64,000 bases of DNA, taken from NCBI GenBank assembly GCA_019359125.1, contig JAHHHY010000011.1, positions 124,001 through 188,000 of the forward strand. Direction: 5' to 3'. Position numbers and translations under genes: made by a program. Numbering within the stretch: the first letter of the stretch is position 1; the number at the start of each line of letters is the position of its first letter. The notes beneath the pieces are model-generated. The model ran no database searches. It was not told the origin of the DNA and saw only the letters and a program-made list of their open reading frames with translations. The stretch is from Pleurocapsa minor GSE-CHR-MK 17-07R. GTDB taxonomy: Bacteria > Chloroflexota > Anaerolineae > Aggregatilineales > Phototrophicaceae. This document shows positions 44,626 through 52,389 of the stretch, in pieces.

Positions 44626-45807
44626 ATGCTCAGCTTTGCCAACACTCCCGACGGGCAGCCACGCCCGATGCGCACCGGCGACACCGCCTTCACCCGCGAC
44701 ACCATGGGCCGCCGCGTGCCCGGCATCATCCGCTCTGCCATCGCGGGCAACCCGTCGTATCTGCCGCCGCAGGCCGCCGCGCTGGAGGCCCTGGCCGCCG
44801 CGCTGGAAAGCAATGCCGCGCTGCCCGCGCCGTCGCCCGACTGGCCGGATAGCGCCGACTGGCAGGCGCTGTATGCGCCGCACGCAGGTGAGACGTGGCT
44901 GGATGCTGAATGGTTTTTCGCGGAAATCTATGTGTATCGCCTGCTGCTGGCGGCTGTGCGCTATGACGGCCGACGCATTGGCGACCCGTTCGCGTTTAAG
45001 AAGCTGGAAGAAGCCGATTCGCCGTCGCTGCCCGATACCCTGCTGGCCGGACTCAGCCTGCGCGACCGGCCGATCGCGGAGCGTCTGTCTGGCCTGCTGC
45101 ATGGCTCGCTGTGGGGCAACCGCATGGACCTCAGCCTGTCGGTGGCCGCCAGCCTGGGCGTGCAGGGGGCCGACGAAGACCTGATCGCCGATGACCGCGC
45201 CGCCGTCATCGCGCAGCTCACCGGCACGCCCGGCGGCCACGTGCATGTGGTGGCCGATAACGCGGGCACCGAGCTGGCGCTCGACCTGGTGCTGGTGGAC
45301 GCCCTGCTGGACTGCGCCGAGTTTGTCACGCTGCATCTGAAACACGCGCCGATGTTCGTCAGCGATGCCATGTCGGTCGACCTGCAATACATGTTCAATA
45401 CCGTGCTCCAGCGCCCGGCCCACCCGGAGCTGGACCGACTGGCGCATCGACTGGCCAGCGCGGGCGCGGAACAGCACCGCCTGACGATCACTTCGCTGCC
45501 TGTGTGGAATACGCCGCGTTTCGGCTGGCAGCTGCCGCCCGACCTGCTGGAGCAGTTCGCGGCGGCCAAGCTGGTCATCTTCAAGGGCGACCTGAATTAC
45601 CGCCGTCTGGTGGGCGATGCCATGTGGCCGCCTGCCACGCCATTCGCACAGGCGGTGGGCTATTTTCCCGGGCCGGTGCTGGCGCTGCGCACCCTGAAAA
45701 GCGAGCCGATCGCCGGGCTGGCCGAGGGCGTAGCCGAGGCGCTGGATGCCGAAGACCCCAACTGGCGGCTGAACGGTCGCCGTGGGGTCATTCAGTTCAA
45801 GCCGTGA
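44626..45807 (+). CDS. DUF89 family damage-control phosphatase (ARMT1-like)
   Basis: A 393-residue protein of the DUF89 metal-dependent phosphatase family. The signature residues are VVADNAGTELALDLVLVDAL (Asp-Asn and the second Asp that bind the metal) and LVIFKGDLNYRRLVGD near residue 320. Length and order fit subfamily III, the ARMT1-like group, which hydrolyses damaged or excess sugar phosphates such as fructose-1-phosphate. The ATG at 44626 is chosen; an upstream ATG at 44614 is in frame. It is convergent with the cytochrome gene, with 12 bases between the stops. Confidence 0.8.
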   Translation: MLSFANTPDGQPRPMRTGDTAFTRDTMGRRVPGIIRSAIAGNPSYLPPQAAALEALAAALESNAALPAPSPDWPDSADWQALYAPHAGETWLDAEWFFAEIYVYRLLLAAVRYDGRRIGDPFAFKKLEEADSPSLPDTLLAGLSLRDRPIAERLSGLLHGSLWGNRMDLSLSVAASLGVQGADEDLIADDRAAVIAQLTGTPGGHVHVVADNAGTELALDLVLVDALLDCAEFVTLHLKHAPMFVSDAMSVDLQYMFNTVLQRPAHPELDRLAHRLASAGAEQHRLTITSLPVWNTPRFGWQLPPDLLEQFAAAKLVIFKGDLNYRRLVGDAMWPPATPFAQAVGYFPGPVLALRTLKSEPIAGLAEGVAEALDAEDPNWRLNGRRGVIQFKP

Positions 45808-45819
45808 GTTCATCGCGCA

Positions 45820-46266
45820 TTACTGGCTGAGCAGATAGACCACCAGCGCATTCGCCTGATCGTCGTCCAGGATGGCGCTGAAATCCGGCATCACACCCGG
45901 CTGGCACGGGCCTTCGGGGCAGTTTGGCGCGATGACCGCGTTGGGCTGCATGATCGCCTGATACACGTAGGCGGCGTCGTGGCGCGCGCCTATGCCTGTC
46001 AGGTTCGGGCCGGTGTCGCCCACCGTGCCAGCCATGTCGAGCGTGTGGCACGAGCCGCACACACGCGTCTGGAAGAGCAGCTCACCATAGGCGATCTGGT
46101 CAGTGGTATCGACGCCGCTGGTGCTTTCGCGGATGTCCGCAATCAGCGTGCGCCGAAAGGCGAAGTATCCGCCGACGACGGCGCCGATGATGATGACGAT
46201 GGCGATCCCTGTGATCAGGGCGCGATTAAGAGAACCGGACTGCTGTGAGCCGAGCTGCGAATTCAT
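45820..46266 (-). CDS. Membrane-anchored class I cytochrome c
   Basis: A 148-residue protein. One N-terminal membrane helix (ALITGIAIVIIIGAVVGGYFA, residues 16-36) anchors a c-type haem domain outside the cell. The haem motif is VCGSCHTLD and the distal Met ligand is in PGVMPDFSAIL. An extra Cys pair (NCPEGPC) lies before the Met. Class I cytochromes of this size shuttle electrons to terminal oxidases or periplasmic enzymes. No oxidase gene is nearby. It is divergent from the beta-helix gene, with operator-like palindromes between them. Confidence 0.88.
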   Translation of the reverse strand: MNSQLGSQQSGSLNRALITGIAIVIIIGAVVGGYFAFRRTLIADIRESTSGVDTTDQIAYGELLFQTRVCGSCHTLDMAGTVGDTGPNLTGIGARHDAAYVYQAIMQPNAVIAPNCPEGPCQPGVMPDFSAILDDDQANALVVYLLSQ

Positions 46267-46304
46267 ATGCTGTTGAGCCTCGCTGACTAAATTGGGTTTA
46301 CACT

Positions 46305-46393
46305 GTTTACGCTAAACGGCGCTGCCAGGTTGCAATGAGTTTTCAGGGGAGCTATCGCCGCCGCGCGTTTTGTTATATGTGTTTAGTAAACAC
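46305..46393. promoter_or_regulatory. Operator-like palindromes (GTTTA / TAAAC) in a divergent gap
   Basis: A 15-base palindrome with 7-base arms, GTGTTTA-G-TAAACAC, lies at 46379-46393, and GTTTA-CGC-TAAAC lies at 46305-46317. They sit between the divergent cytochrome c and beta-helix genes. The same half-sites occur near 52006 and 52048. A repressor site is likely in form, but the protein is unknown. Confidence 0.4.
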
Positions 46394-46508
46394 TGTATAT
46401 GTAATTCTGTCAAGGGGTTTGCGCAAAGCCATCTTTATGCGCGGCGCAGGACGACGCATGCTATCGTGAAGGCAGACTTTTGTGCGGCCCATCTGCCGGA
46501 GCATCGCC

Positions 46509-48047
46509 ATGAACCGCCTGTTTATTGTTGTCATTGCCTGCCTGATGCTGCTTGTCGCGCGCCATGCTGTTGCGCAATCGCGCCTGCTTCCCCCGTATGA
46601 CATCGGGACGCCGGATGTGGCCGCGCTGTATGTGTCGCCGCAGGGAGATGACAATGCCGACGGGACAGCCGCGGAATCGGCCGTGCGTTCGCTGAGCGAG
46701 GCGCTGCGCCGCATCCCCCGTGGCGAAGACCTGACGCAGGGCGTGCACATTTTCATCGCGCCGGGCGATTACAGCACCGGCGACCTGACCCCGCACTATA
46801 TCGAAAGCATCCACGGCACGGCATCGGCGCCGGTCATCATCGAGGCCAGCGGCGGGCAAGATACCGTCTTTCTGGCCCCGCTGAACCTGTTTGACGCGCG
46901 CTATGTCTATCTGCTTAATGTGAATGTCGCCAGCGCGGCGGATCCGTTCCACTGCGAGCAGTGCGACCACCTGCTGCTGCGCGGCAATACCTTCACCGGC
47001 TCTGACCCGGAAACTTACGAGACACAGGAGACGGTCAAGATCAACCAGTCGACCAACATCTACGTGGAAGACAACCTGATCTCCGGCGCGTGGGACAACG
47101 CGGTCGATTTTGTCGCGGTGCAGGGCGGCCATTTCATCGGCAATCGCATCTTCAATGCGGGCGACTGGTGCATGTACCTGAAGGGCGGCTCGGCTGATTT
47201 CATCGTCACAGCCAACGAGATATTCGACTGCGGCACGGGCGGCTTCACCGCCGGGCAGGGGACTGGTTTCCAGTTCATGACCCCGCCGTATCTGCAATAT
47301 GAGGCCTACGATATCGCCTTCATCGACAATTTGATTCACGACACGCAAGGCGCGGGTATTGGCGTTCAGGGCGGCTATCGCATCCTGGTCGCCGCCAATA
47401 CGATGGTCGAGGTGGGGGCGCGCAGCCATCTGCTCGAGGTCGTGCACGGCCACCGCTCGTGCGACGGCCAGCCGGGCGACGAGGGCCGCGACCGCTGCGA
47501 GGCGTATCTGGCGGCGGGCGGCTGGGGCACCACTGTGGTGGATGATGGCACGAACTACGTCCGCATCCCCAACCGCGAGGTCGTCATCGCCAACAACATC
47601 GTCGTCAATACCGTCACGCCCAGCGCCTATCAGGTTTTCACGATTTTCGGGCCGTTTGACGACGCACCCAATCTGGGCAGCGGCGTCCCCTCGCCCGCGC
47701 TTGCTGACGAGGCGCTGTATATCGTCGGCAACGCCATCTGGAATGCGGGTGAAGCGCGACCGCTGGGCATCGAGCCGGGCTTTGAGTCGGGCTGCGCTGA
47801 GACAAATCCGACCTGCAACCTGGCGCAGGTGGGGCGCGACAACAGCATCGATGCGCTGGCCAACCTGCTGGCGAACCCGTCCGCCGGCGATTACAGCCTC
47901 ACCAGCGTCGTGCCTGCCGTGCCGGTTCCGGCTTTCGCGCCGTGGGATGTCCCCGTGCCTGAGACGGATTCCGTGCGCACCGCGCTCGGCCTGCTGGCTG
48001 CCTACGCCAGCGCGGGCGCGCTCACGATGACGCAGGGCGGCGGCTGA
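46509..48047 (+). CDS. Secreted right-handed parallel beta-helix protein
   Basis: A 512-residue protein with a signal peptide (MNRLFIVVIACLMLLVARHA, cut near AVAQ-S). It begins with a DUF1565/PL-like stretch (ALYVSPQGDDNADGTAAESA, with VHIFIAPGDYSTGDL). Repeated beta-helix turns follow (CDHLLLRGNTFTG, TNIYVEDNLISGAWDNAV, GGHFIGNRIFNAGDW, DFIVTANEIFDCGTGG, RILVAANTMVEVG). Cys-rich loops suggest disulfides outside the cell. A polysaccharide lyase, epimerase or binding role is typical of the fold, but no catalytic residues can be assigned. The Met at 46509 is chosen for its signal peptide. Confidence 0.78.
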   Translation: MNRLFIVVIACLMLLVARHAVAQSRLLPPYDIGTPDVAALYVSPQGDDNADGTAAESAVRSLSEALRRIPRGEDLTQGVHIFIAPGDYSTGDLTPHYIESIHGTASAPVIIEASGGQDTVFLAPLNLFDARYVYLLNVNVASAADPFHCEQCDHLLLRGNTFTGSDPETYETQETVKINQSTNIYVEDNLISGAWDNAVDFVAVQGGHFIGNRIFNAGDWCMYLKGGSADFIVTANEIFDCGTGGFTAGQGTGFQFMTPPYLQYEAYDIAFIDNLIHDTQGAGIGVQGGYRILVAANTMVEVGARSHLLEVVHGHRSCDGQPGDEGRDRCEAYLAAGGWGTTVVDDGTNYVRIPNREVVIANNIVVNTVTPSAYQVFTIFGPFDDAPNLGSGVPSPALADEALYIVGNAIWNAGEARPLGIEPGFESGCAETNPTCNLAQVGRDNSIDALANLLANPSAGDYSLTSVVPAVPVPAFAPWDVPVPETDSVRTALGLLAAYASAGALTMTQGGG

Positions 48048-48099
48048 AAACATTCCCCGAAGTTGACCGCTCTGTCGAAAACTTCATGCCCGCATCCTC

Positions 48100-48130
48100 T
48101 TGACTCTGACGTGACGTCAGGGTTTATGAT
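48100..48130 (+). promoter_or_regulatory. MerR-type promoter with 19-base spacer and central dyad
   Basis: TTGACT at 48100-48105 and TATGAT at 48125-48130 are separated by 19 bases. The spacer contains the dyad CTGACGTGACGTCAG. A long spacer with a central operator is the hallmark of promoters activated by MerR proteins, and a MerR/TipA gene starts 28 bases downstream. Autoregulation is therefore likely. Confidence 0.72.
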
Positions 48131-48158
48131 GCGGGATGTGTTCGAGGAGTGAGCTGCG

Positions 48159-48962
48159 GTGTACACAGTCAAACAGATTTCCGGGCTGGCGGGCGTCAGC
48201 GTGCGGACCCTGCATTATTACGACGAAATCGGCCTGCTGCGGCCGTCGCAGGTGGGCGAGAACGGCTATCGCTATTACGACGATGCCGCGCTGCTGAAGC
48301 TTCAGCAGATCCTGTTTTACCGCGAGATCGGGCTGGAGCTGATGCAGATTCGCGACATCGTGCACAGCCCCGACTTCGACGTGCAGGCGGCTCTGCGTTC
48401 GCACCGGGCCGTGCTGGAAAGCCGGATGGCGCGCATGCAGCACCTGATCGACACGATCGACAACACCGTGAAGCATGTGTCTGGAGGCAAAGCTATGAGC
48501 GGAAAAGACCTGTTTGAAGGCTTCAGCGAGGAACAGCAGCAGCAGTACACACGCGAGGCCAGATTGCAGTACGGCCCGGACATCGTCAATGCGTCGGTGA
48601 AACGCTGGAACAGCTACAGCAAAGAGAAACAGCAGCAGATTATGGCCGAGTCCAGCCAGATATATACCGAGCTGGCGCAGGCGATCGACGCTGAAAAGTC
48701 GCCCACTAGCCCGGAAGTGCAGGCCGTGCTGGAGCGCTGGCACGAGAACATCCGCTGGTTTTACGAGCCGACGCTGGAAATCCTGCGCGGGCTGGGCATG
48801 GGCTATAACGCAGACCCCGGGTTCATCGCCACCTTCACGAAGTATCATGCCGGGCTGCCCGCGTTTCTGGAAAGCGCGATCAGCACCTATGTTGACGAGC
48901 TGGAGACCGCCGAAATCACGCGCATGCTGGAAGACGATGATGAGGGCCGGGCCCGGCGCTAG
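48159..48962 (+). CDS. MerR-family regulator with TipAS-like domain
   Basis: A 267-residue protein. The winged-helix DNA-binding part is at residues 1-75 (MYTVKQISGLAGVSVRTLHY, then YDEIGLLRPSQVGENGYRYY). A dimerisation coiled coil spans about 75-110. The C-terminal 150 residues resemble the TipAS ligand domain (YTREARLQYGPDIVNASVKR, YEPTLEILRGLGMGYNADPG, FTKYHAGLPAFLESAISTYV), which in TipA binds thiopeptides or other multidrug ligands. The start is GTG with GAGGAGT upstream. It is followed by the locus B effector gene on the same strand after 176 bases. Confidence 0.9.
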   Translation: MYTVKQISGLAGVSVRTLHYYDEIGLLRPSQVGENGYRYYDDAALLKLQQILFYREIGLELMQIRDIVHSPDFDVQAALRSHRAVLESRMARMQHLIDTIDNTVKHVSGGKAMSGKDLFEGFSEEQQQQYTREARLQYGPDIVNASVKRWNSYSKEKQQQIMAESSQIYTELAQAIDAEKSPTSPEVQAVLERWHENIRWFYEPTLEILRGLGMGYNADPGFIATFTKYHAGLPAFLESAISTYVDELETAEITRMLEDDDEGRARR

Positions 48963-49138
48963 TGGTGTGCCGGATTGCTCACCTGCCCACAGCATAAAAA
49001 ACCTGCAAACAACCGCCCCTATGCCATGCGAGACCCGTCAGGGCGCTGATTGCGCCATTCGCAAAATGGGACTAGAGTGATTTTACAGGGTTGTAACGCC
49101 CGTCAGTTTGGCGGTTTGGTTGCAGAAAAGTGAGTATC

Positions 49139-50707
49139 ATGGGCAAGGACATACTCAATTCCGTGACCCGTCCAAACGCGGTGAAGCCCGTCACCACGAC
49201 TTCCCCCGTTTTGCCGGTCTCCGATGCTCAACCTGAAAGCGTGCCCTCGGCACGTTCCGTCATTCGTTTGCAGGGGGTCATCGGCAATCAGGCGGTACAG
49301 CGCATGCTGACGCCCAAGCCAGCCATCACCCCGCAGGCGTCCACGACCCCGGTCATCAACCGCGGCTTCTTCGATGATGTGCTGAATGCGGTCGGCCTGG
49401 GCGAAGAAGAGGAAGAGACCGAGGAGACCGAAGCTGAATCGGAAGGGCCGGTGGATGAGGCCACGACCGACGAAGCCGAAGAAACCGAGGAGACCTCCGA
49501 GGAGCTGGAAGAAGAGGAAGTCACCAGCAGCGGTTCGGTCTTTGACGACATCCTCGATGCCATCGGCATGGGCGAGTCTGAAGAAGAGGGCGGCTCTGAA
49601 GGGACGGGCACCGAAGAAGAGGAAAGCACCAGCATCATCGACGACATCCTCGAAGCGGTGGGCCTGGGCGGCTCTGACTCTGACGACATCTATGAAGAAG
49701 CGGAAGCCGAGAGCGAAGAAGAGGGCCAGTCGCTGTGGGACACCATCAGCGATTTCATCGACGAGGTGGTGACCGATGTCGAAGGCGCGATTTTCCGCTG
49801 GACGCGGGCTGACCGCGCGCGCATCTCGGCCCAGATTCAGCCGAATGTGCTGACGACTTTCCAGGCCGGGCGCATCGAAGGGGCCGTCAACCGCATGGAA
49901 GACGACGCCTACGACCGCTTCCGCATCATCCTGGGCAATGCCAACAGCGATATGGAATTTGCCTTCATCTGCAAGGCGCTGTCGGCCGGCCACACCATTG
50001 ACGAGGTCGAGGAATTTGCCGATACCATCAACGGCCTGGGTGAGCGCTGGATGATCCAGAACCTGAACGTCGTTGATGAGGCGACCGAGGAAGGCGAGAC
50101 AGGCACCGGCATTCAGCAGCAGTTTGGCAACAGCTGCGGCCCGACATCGCTTCAGCTTATCCGCGCGCAGGCCGACCCGATTTACGCGCTGGCGCTGCAT
50201 TCCGCCGGCCCGGTGGATACGGCCGTGGATGATGCCAAGTCCAACCCCGAAAATTCGCCCAACTCGGTCATGTCTGATGAGCAGAATGCCATCCTGCAGG
50301 GCCACGCCGACAAAGGCACGGGCAATGCCGCCACGGACCGCAGCAATCCCACCGGCGGCGCGTGGGTGGAAGAAGATATGAACGCGCTGGCAGGCACCAC
50401 CGGCCTGACCTTCACCACCAAGATCATCGGCACGGCCATCACGCTGAACGAGGCGATTGACGTGCTGAAGACCAATCTGACGCAGGGTATCCATGTCCCT
50501 ATCGTGGTGGGCGGCTCGGTGGGCGACACCGCGCATTACGTGGTCGCGCTGAACTGGGCGCAGAATCGCATTCAGATTCACGACGTGTGGGCTGGCAGCA
50601 CGGTCTGGCGCACCGAAGAAGACCTGCGTAACAGCACGCTCAACCTGCCCAGCAATCACACGATGCTCACGGCAGTCGATGAGCCCACCCGGGCGGAAGA
50701 AGACTAA
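49139..50707 (+). CDS. LQRxxGN-motif protein with papain/C39-like Cys-His-Asp domain (locus B)
   Basis: A 522-residue protein. The leader motif is RLQGVIGNQAVQRML (residues 43-57). Residues about 75-215 are highly acidic and contain three copies of an amphipathic helix, FFDDVLNAVGLG, VFDDILDAIGMG and IIDDILEAVGLG, separated by Glu-rich linkers. Residues 218-515 match the catalytic domain of locus A: RWTRADRAR, FICKALSAGHTIDEVEEFA, GERWMIQNLNVV, IQQQFGNSCGPTSLQLI. The candidate triad is C333, H466 (DTAHYVVALN) and D482 (QIHDVWAGSTVW), with Gln at -6 to the Cys. The start may also be GTG at 49130. A partner gene follows after 2 bases. Effector function is inferred. Confidence 0.78.
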   Translation: MGKDILNSVTRPNAVKPVTTTSPVLPVSDAQPESVPSARSVIRLQGVIGNQAVQRMLTPKPAITPQASTTPVINRGFFDDVLNAVGLGEEEEETEETEAESEGPVDEATTDEAEETEETSEELEEEEVTSSGSVFDDILDAIGMGESEEEGGSEGTGTEEEESTSIIDDILEAVGLGGSDSDDIYEEAEAESEEEGQSLWDTISDFIDEVVTDVEGAIFRWTRADRARISAQIQPNVLTTFQAGRIEGAVNRMEDDAYDRFRIILGNANSDMEFAFICKALSAGHTIDEVEEFADTINGLGERWMIQNLNVVDEATEEGETGTGIQQQFGNSCGPTSLQLIRAQADPIYALALHSAGPVDTAVDDAKSNPENSPNSVMSDEQNAILQGHADKGTGNAATDRSNPTGGAWVEEDMNALAGTTGLTFTTKIIGTAITLNEAIDVLKTNLTQGIHVPIVVGGSVGDTAHYVVALNWAQNRIQIHDVWAGSTVWRTEEDLRNSTLNLPSNHTMLTAVDEPTRAEED

Positions 50708-50709
50708 TC

Positions 50710-51120
50710 ATGCCAATCGATGCGTTCCGCGATTACACCCTTCAGGAGCAGCGCGATCTCGACCTGTTGCAGTTGTTCGACAGCGGCATTCGCGGGGAAG
50801 ATGGCCGGCTGACGCCAGAGCTGCAGGGCGTCGGGGTGGTGGCGATGGCAGTGCAGGCGCTTGACCATGGCGTCAAGGTGGACATGCTGGGGCGCATCGC
50901 CTACGCGGCGTCAAAGGCCACGCTGGAGTCCCTGCGCAAGTATCCCGAAGACCTGACCGAGGAGCTGGACAAGCGCGGGCACGGCCACTTTGCCGATGTC
51001 ATCCGCGCGGGCATGGCGCATATCCACACCCAGCAGGATGGCATCGCCTTTGCGCGCTGGCTGTCGCTGGTGCACCAGATGGCGCGCACGCGCACCACCC
51101 AGCCCACGCAGGACGAATAA
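50710..51120 (+). CDS. Small conserved partner of the locus B effector-like protein
   Basis: A 136-residue helical protein, homologous over its full length to the 131-residue partner at 40.1 kb. Shared elements are DYTLQEQRDLDLLQLFDSG, LRKYPEDLTEELDKRG and FADVIRAGMAHIHTQQDGIA. The first ATG is 2 bases after the effector stop, so translation is coupled. It is less acidic than the locus A protein. The sequence divergence of the pair (about 30% identical by eye) is similar to that of their effectors, as expected for co-evolving cognates. No named family is recognised. Confidence 0.75.
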   Translation: MPIDAFRDYTLQEQRDLDLLQLFDSGIRGEDGRLTPELQGVGVVAMAVQALDHGVKVDMLGRIAYAASKATLESLRKYPEDLTEELDKRGHGHFADVIRAGMAHIHTQQDGIAFARWLSLVHQMARTRTTQPTQDE

Positions 51121-51136
51121 GCTGTCACGACACACA

Positions 51137-51176
51137 GCGGGGCGCATCGTGATGAGTCGATGCGCCCCGCTTGTTT
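51137..51176. terminator. Rho-independent terminator at the end of locus B
   Basis: GCGGGGCGCATCG (51137-51149) pairs perfectly with CGATGCGCCCCGC (51158-51170) across an 8-base loop and is followed by TTGTTT. It lies 17 bases after the partner gene stop and just before the end of the convergent phosphatase gene, so it may serve both strands. Confidence 0.8.
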
Positions 51177-51180
51177 ATGT

Positions 51181-51921
51181 TCAGGGCTGGTCAAGCAGGC
51201 GGCCCCGCAGGCGGGCACGCTGCGCGTCACTCAGCCCCAGCTGACGGATATAGGCAGGGATGCTTTCGTAACGCTGCTCTGTATAGGCCAGCAGGTCGAG
51301 CATATCTTCGCGGTTGCTGGAGAGCAGGCGTTTCAGCACTTCCGTGCTGCCATTCTGTTTGGCCTGCTCCATCATCTGGGGCAGCAGGTGCTGCATCGCC
51401 TCGGCCGTCAGCGCATAGTCGTCGGCAATGTCGTCATGCCCTACGCCCGCCAGCCCCAGCAGCAGTGCCGCCACCACGCCAGTGCGGTCTTTGCCGGCCG
51501 TGCAGTGGAACACCACCGCACCCTGGTCAGCATCGGCAATCGCGCTGAGCGTCTCGGACAGCCCTGCCTGGCATTCGTCAATAAAGTATCGATAGATGGT
51601 GGCCATGTCTGGAATCTGCGATGCGTCCGGGGTGGCATGCACGGCCCGCAGGATGGGGATATTCAGGTAGCGCACGTCTGACGAGCGCGCAAACACATTT
51701 GGCTGTGCTGCAATCTCGCTGGCATGGCGCAGGTCGATCATCGTGCGGACGCCCCGGTTGATCAGCGCGCGCTGGTCGTCTTCGTTCAGGCGGTGCATGC
51801 CATCAGCCCGGAACAACGTCCCCCAGCGGGTTATCCCTGTGTCGGCCTGATAGCCGCCCAGGTCGCGTACGTTGGTTGCCCCGCTCAGCGTGACCCAGCG
51901 GGATGCAGTGACAGTCTCCAT
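51181..51921 (-). CDS. Protein tyrosine/serine phosphatase (Y_phosphatase3 type)
   Basis: A 246-residue protein with the tyrosine phosphatase P-loop HCTAGKDRTGVVAALLL. The N-terminus (LSGATNVRDLGGYQADTG, WGTLFRADGMHRL) and the MIDLRHASEI element are those of the bacterial family related to IphP. Substrates may be phosphoproteins or phosphoinositide-like molecules. It is convergent with locus B. Its upstream region contains separated GTGTTTA and TAAACAC half-sites. Confidence 0.88.
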   Translation of the reverse strand: METVTASRWVTLSGATNVRDLGGYQADTGITRWGTLFRADGMHRLNEDDQRALINRGVRTMIDLRHASEIAAQPNVFARSSDVRYLNIPILRAVHATPDASQIPDMATIYRYFIDECQAGLSETLSAIADADQGAVVFHCTAGKDRTGVVAALLLGLAGVGHDDIADDYALTAEAMQHLLPQMMEQAKQNGSTEVLKRLLSSNREDMLDLLAYTEQRYESIPAYIRQLGLSDAQRARLRGRLLDQP

Positions 51922-52184
51922 AGCGGCTCCTGTTAAACCAACCGAACGTTATCTCCATACAGATGATGCTGATCCAATATGAAATTAAGTTATAAATTTC
52001 GTAAAGTGTTTATGCAAATACGCGCATGAATCATTAATCTTCTGGCGTAAACACTTAGTGACCTGCGGCTGTAATTCTTAAGGCGCGAACGGCGTGTGCG
52101 AGGATAGCGCATGTTCCTGCTGCTACTCTTTGCCTGTTTACGCAGTAACCCGGGGCAAACAGAGTGCTTCCTGCCTGACCTGAA

Positions 52185-52231
52185 AACACAGCAGCCCGTG
52201 GCGGGTCATCATCCCCACGGGCTACTGTGTT
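52185..52231 (-). terminator. Long hairpin, probable orphan terminator
   Basis: AACACAGCAGCCCGTGG and CCACGGGCTACTGTGTT pair with one mismatch to give a 17-base stem. On the minus strand it is followed by TTTTCAGG. It lies 30 bases after the stop of the leftward coding remnant, which it would have terminated. Confidence 0.6.
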
Positions 52232-52260
52232 ATCTGACTGATAAGCGGCAGTTGACCTGT

Positions 52261-52389
52261 TTACACCGGCGCCACCACGCAGGCCAGCGGGCCGCAGTCG
52301 AAGGTCGGCTCTGGCTCCAAGGTGGGCGCAATGGGAATGCAGTACGCTGGTGGGGTGCTGCATCCGGTTTCAACGCGACCGAAACAGCA
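52261..52389 (-). pseudogene. Possible 3' remnant of a decayed gene
   Basis: A 42-codon leftward frame with no start codon ends in TAA at 52261. It encodes a Cys- and Pro-rich tail (TGCSTPPAYCIPIAPTLEPE followed by TFDCGPLACVVAPV) that looks like the end of a surface protein. A terminator-like hairpin follows. It is bounded upstream by a stop codon. The remnant idea rests on composition and on the terminator; chance is possible. Confidence 0.35.

Noticed and set aside
46461-48053. 530-codon minus-strand frame over the beta-helix gene
   Set aside because: Arg/Val/Ala-rich without domains; the plus strand has a signal peptide and beta-helix turns.
49103-50659. 518-codon minus-strand frame over the locus B effector gene
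   Set aside because: The phenylalanine-rich stretch is only the complement of the Glu-rich linker. The plus-strand protein has a paralogue with aligned catalytic residues.
6055-50707. DUF4157 metalloprotease domain in the LQRxxGN proteins
   Set aside because: I looked for HExxH in all four and found none. The HEMEK in the 6.1 kb protein does not fit the motif.
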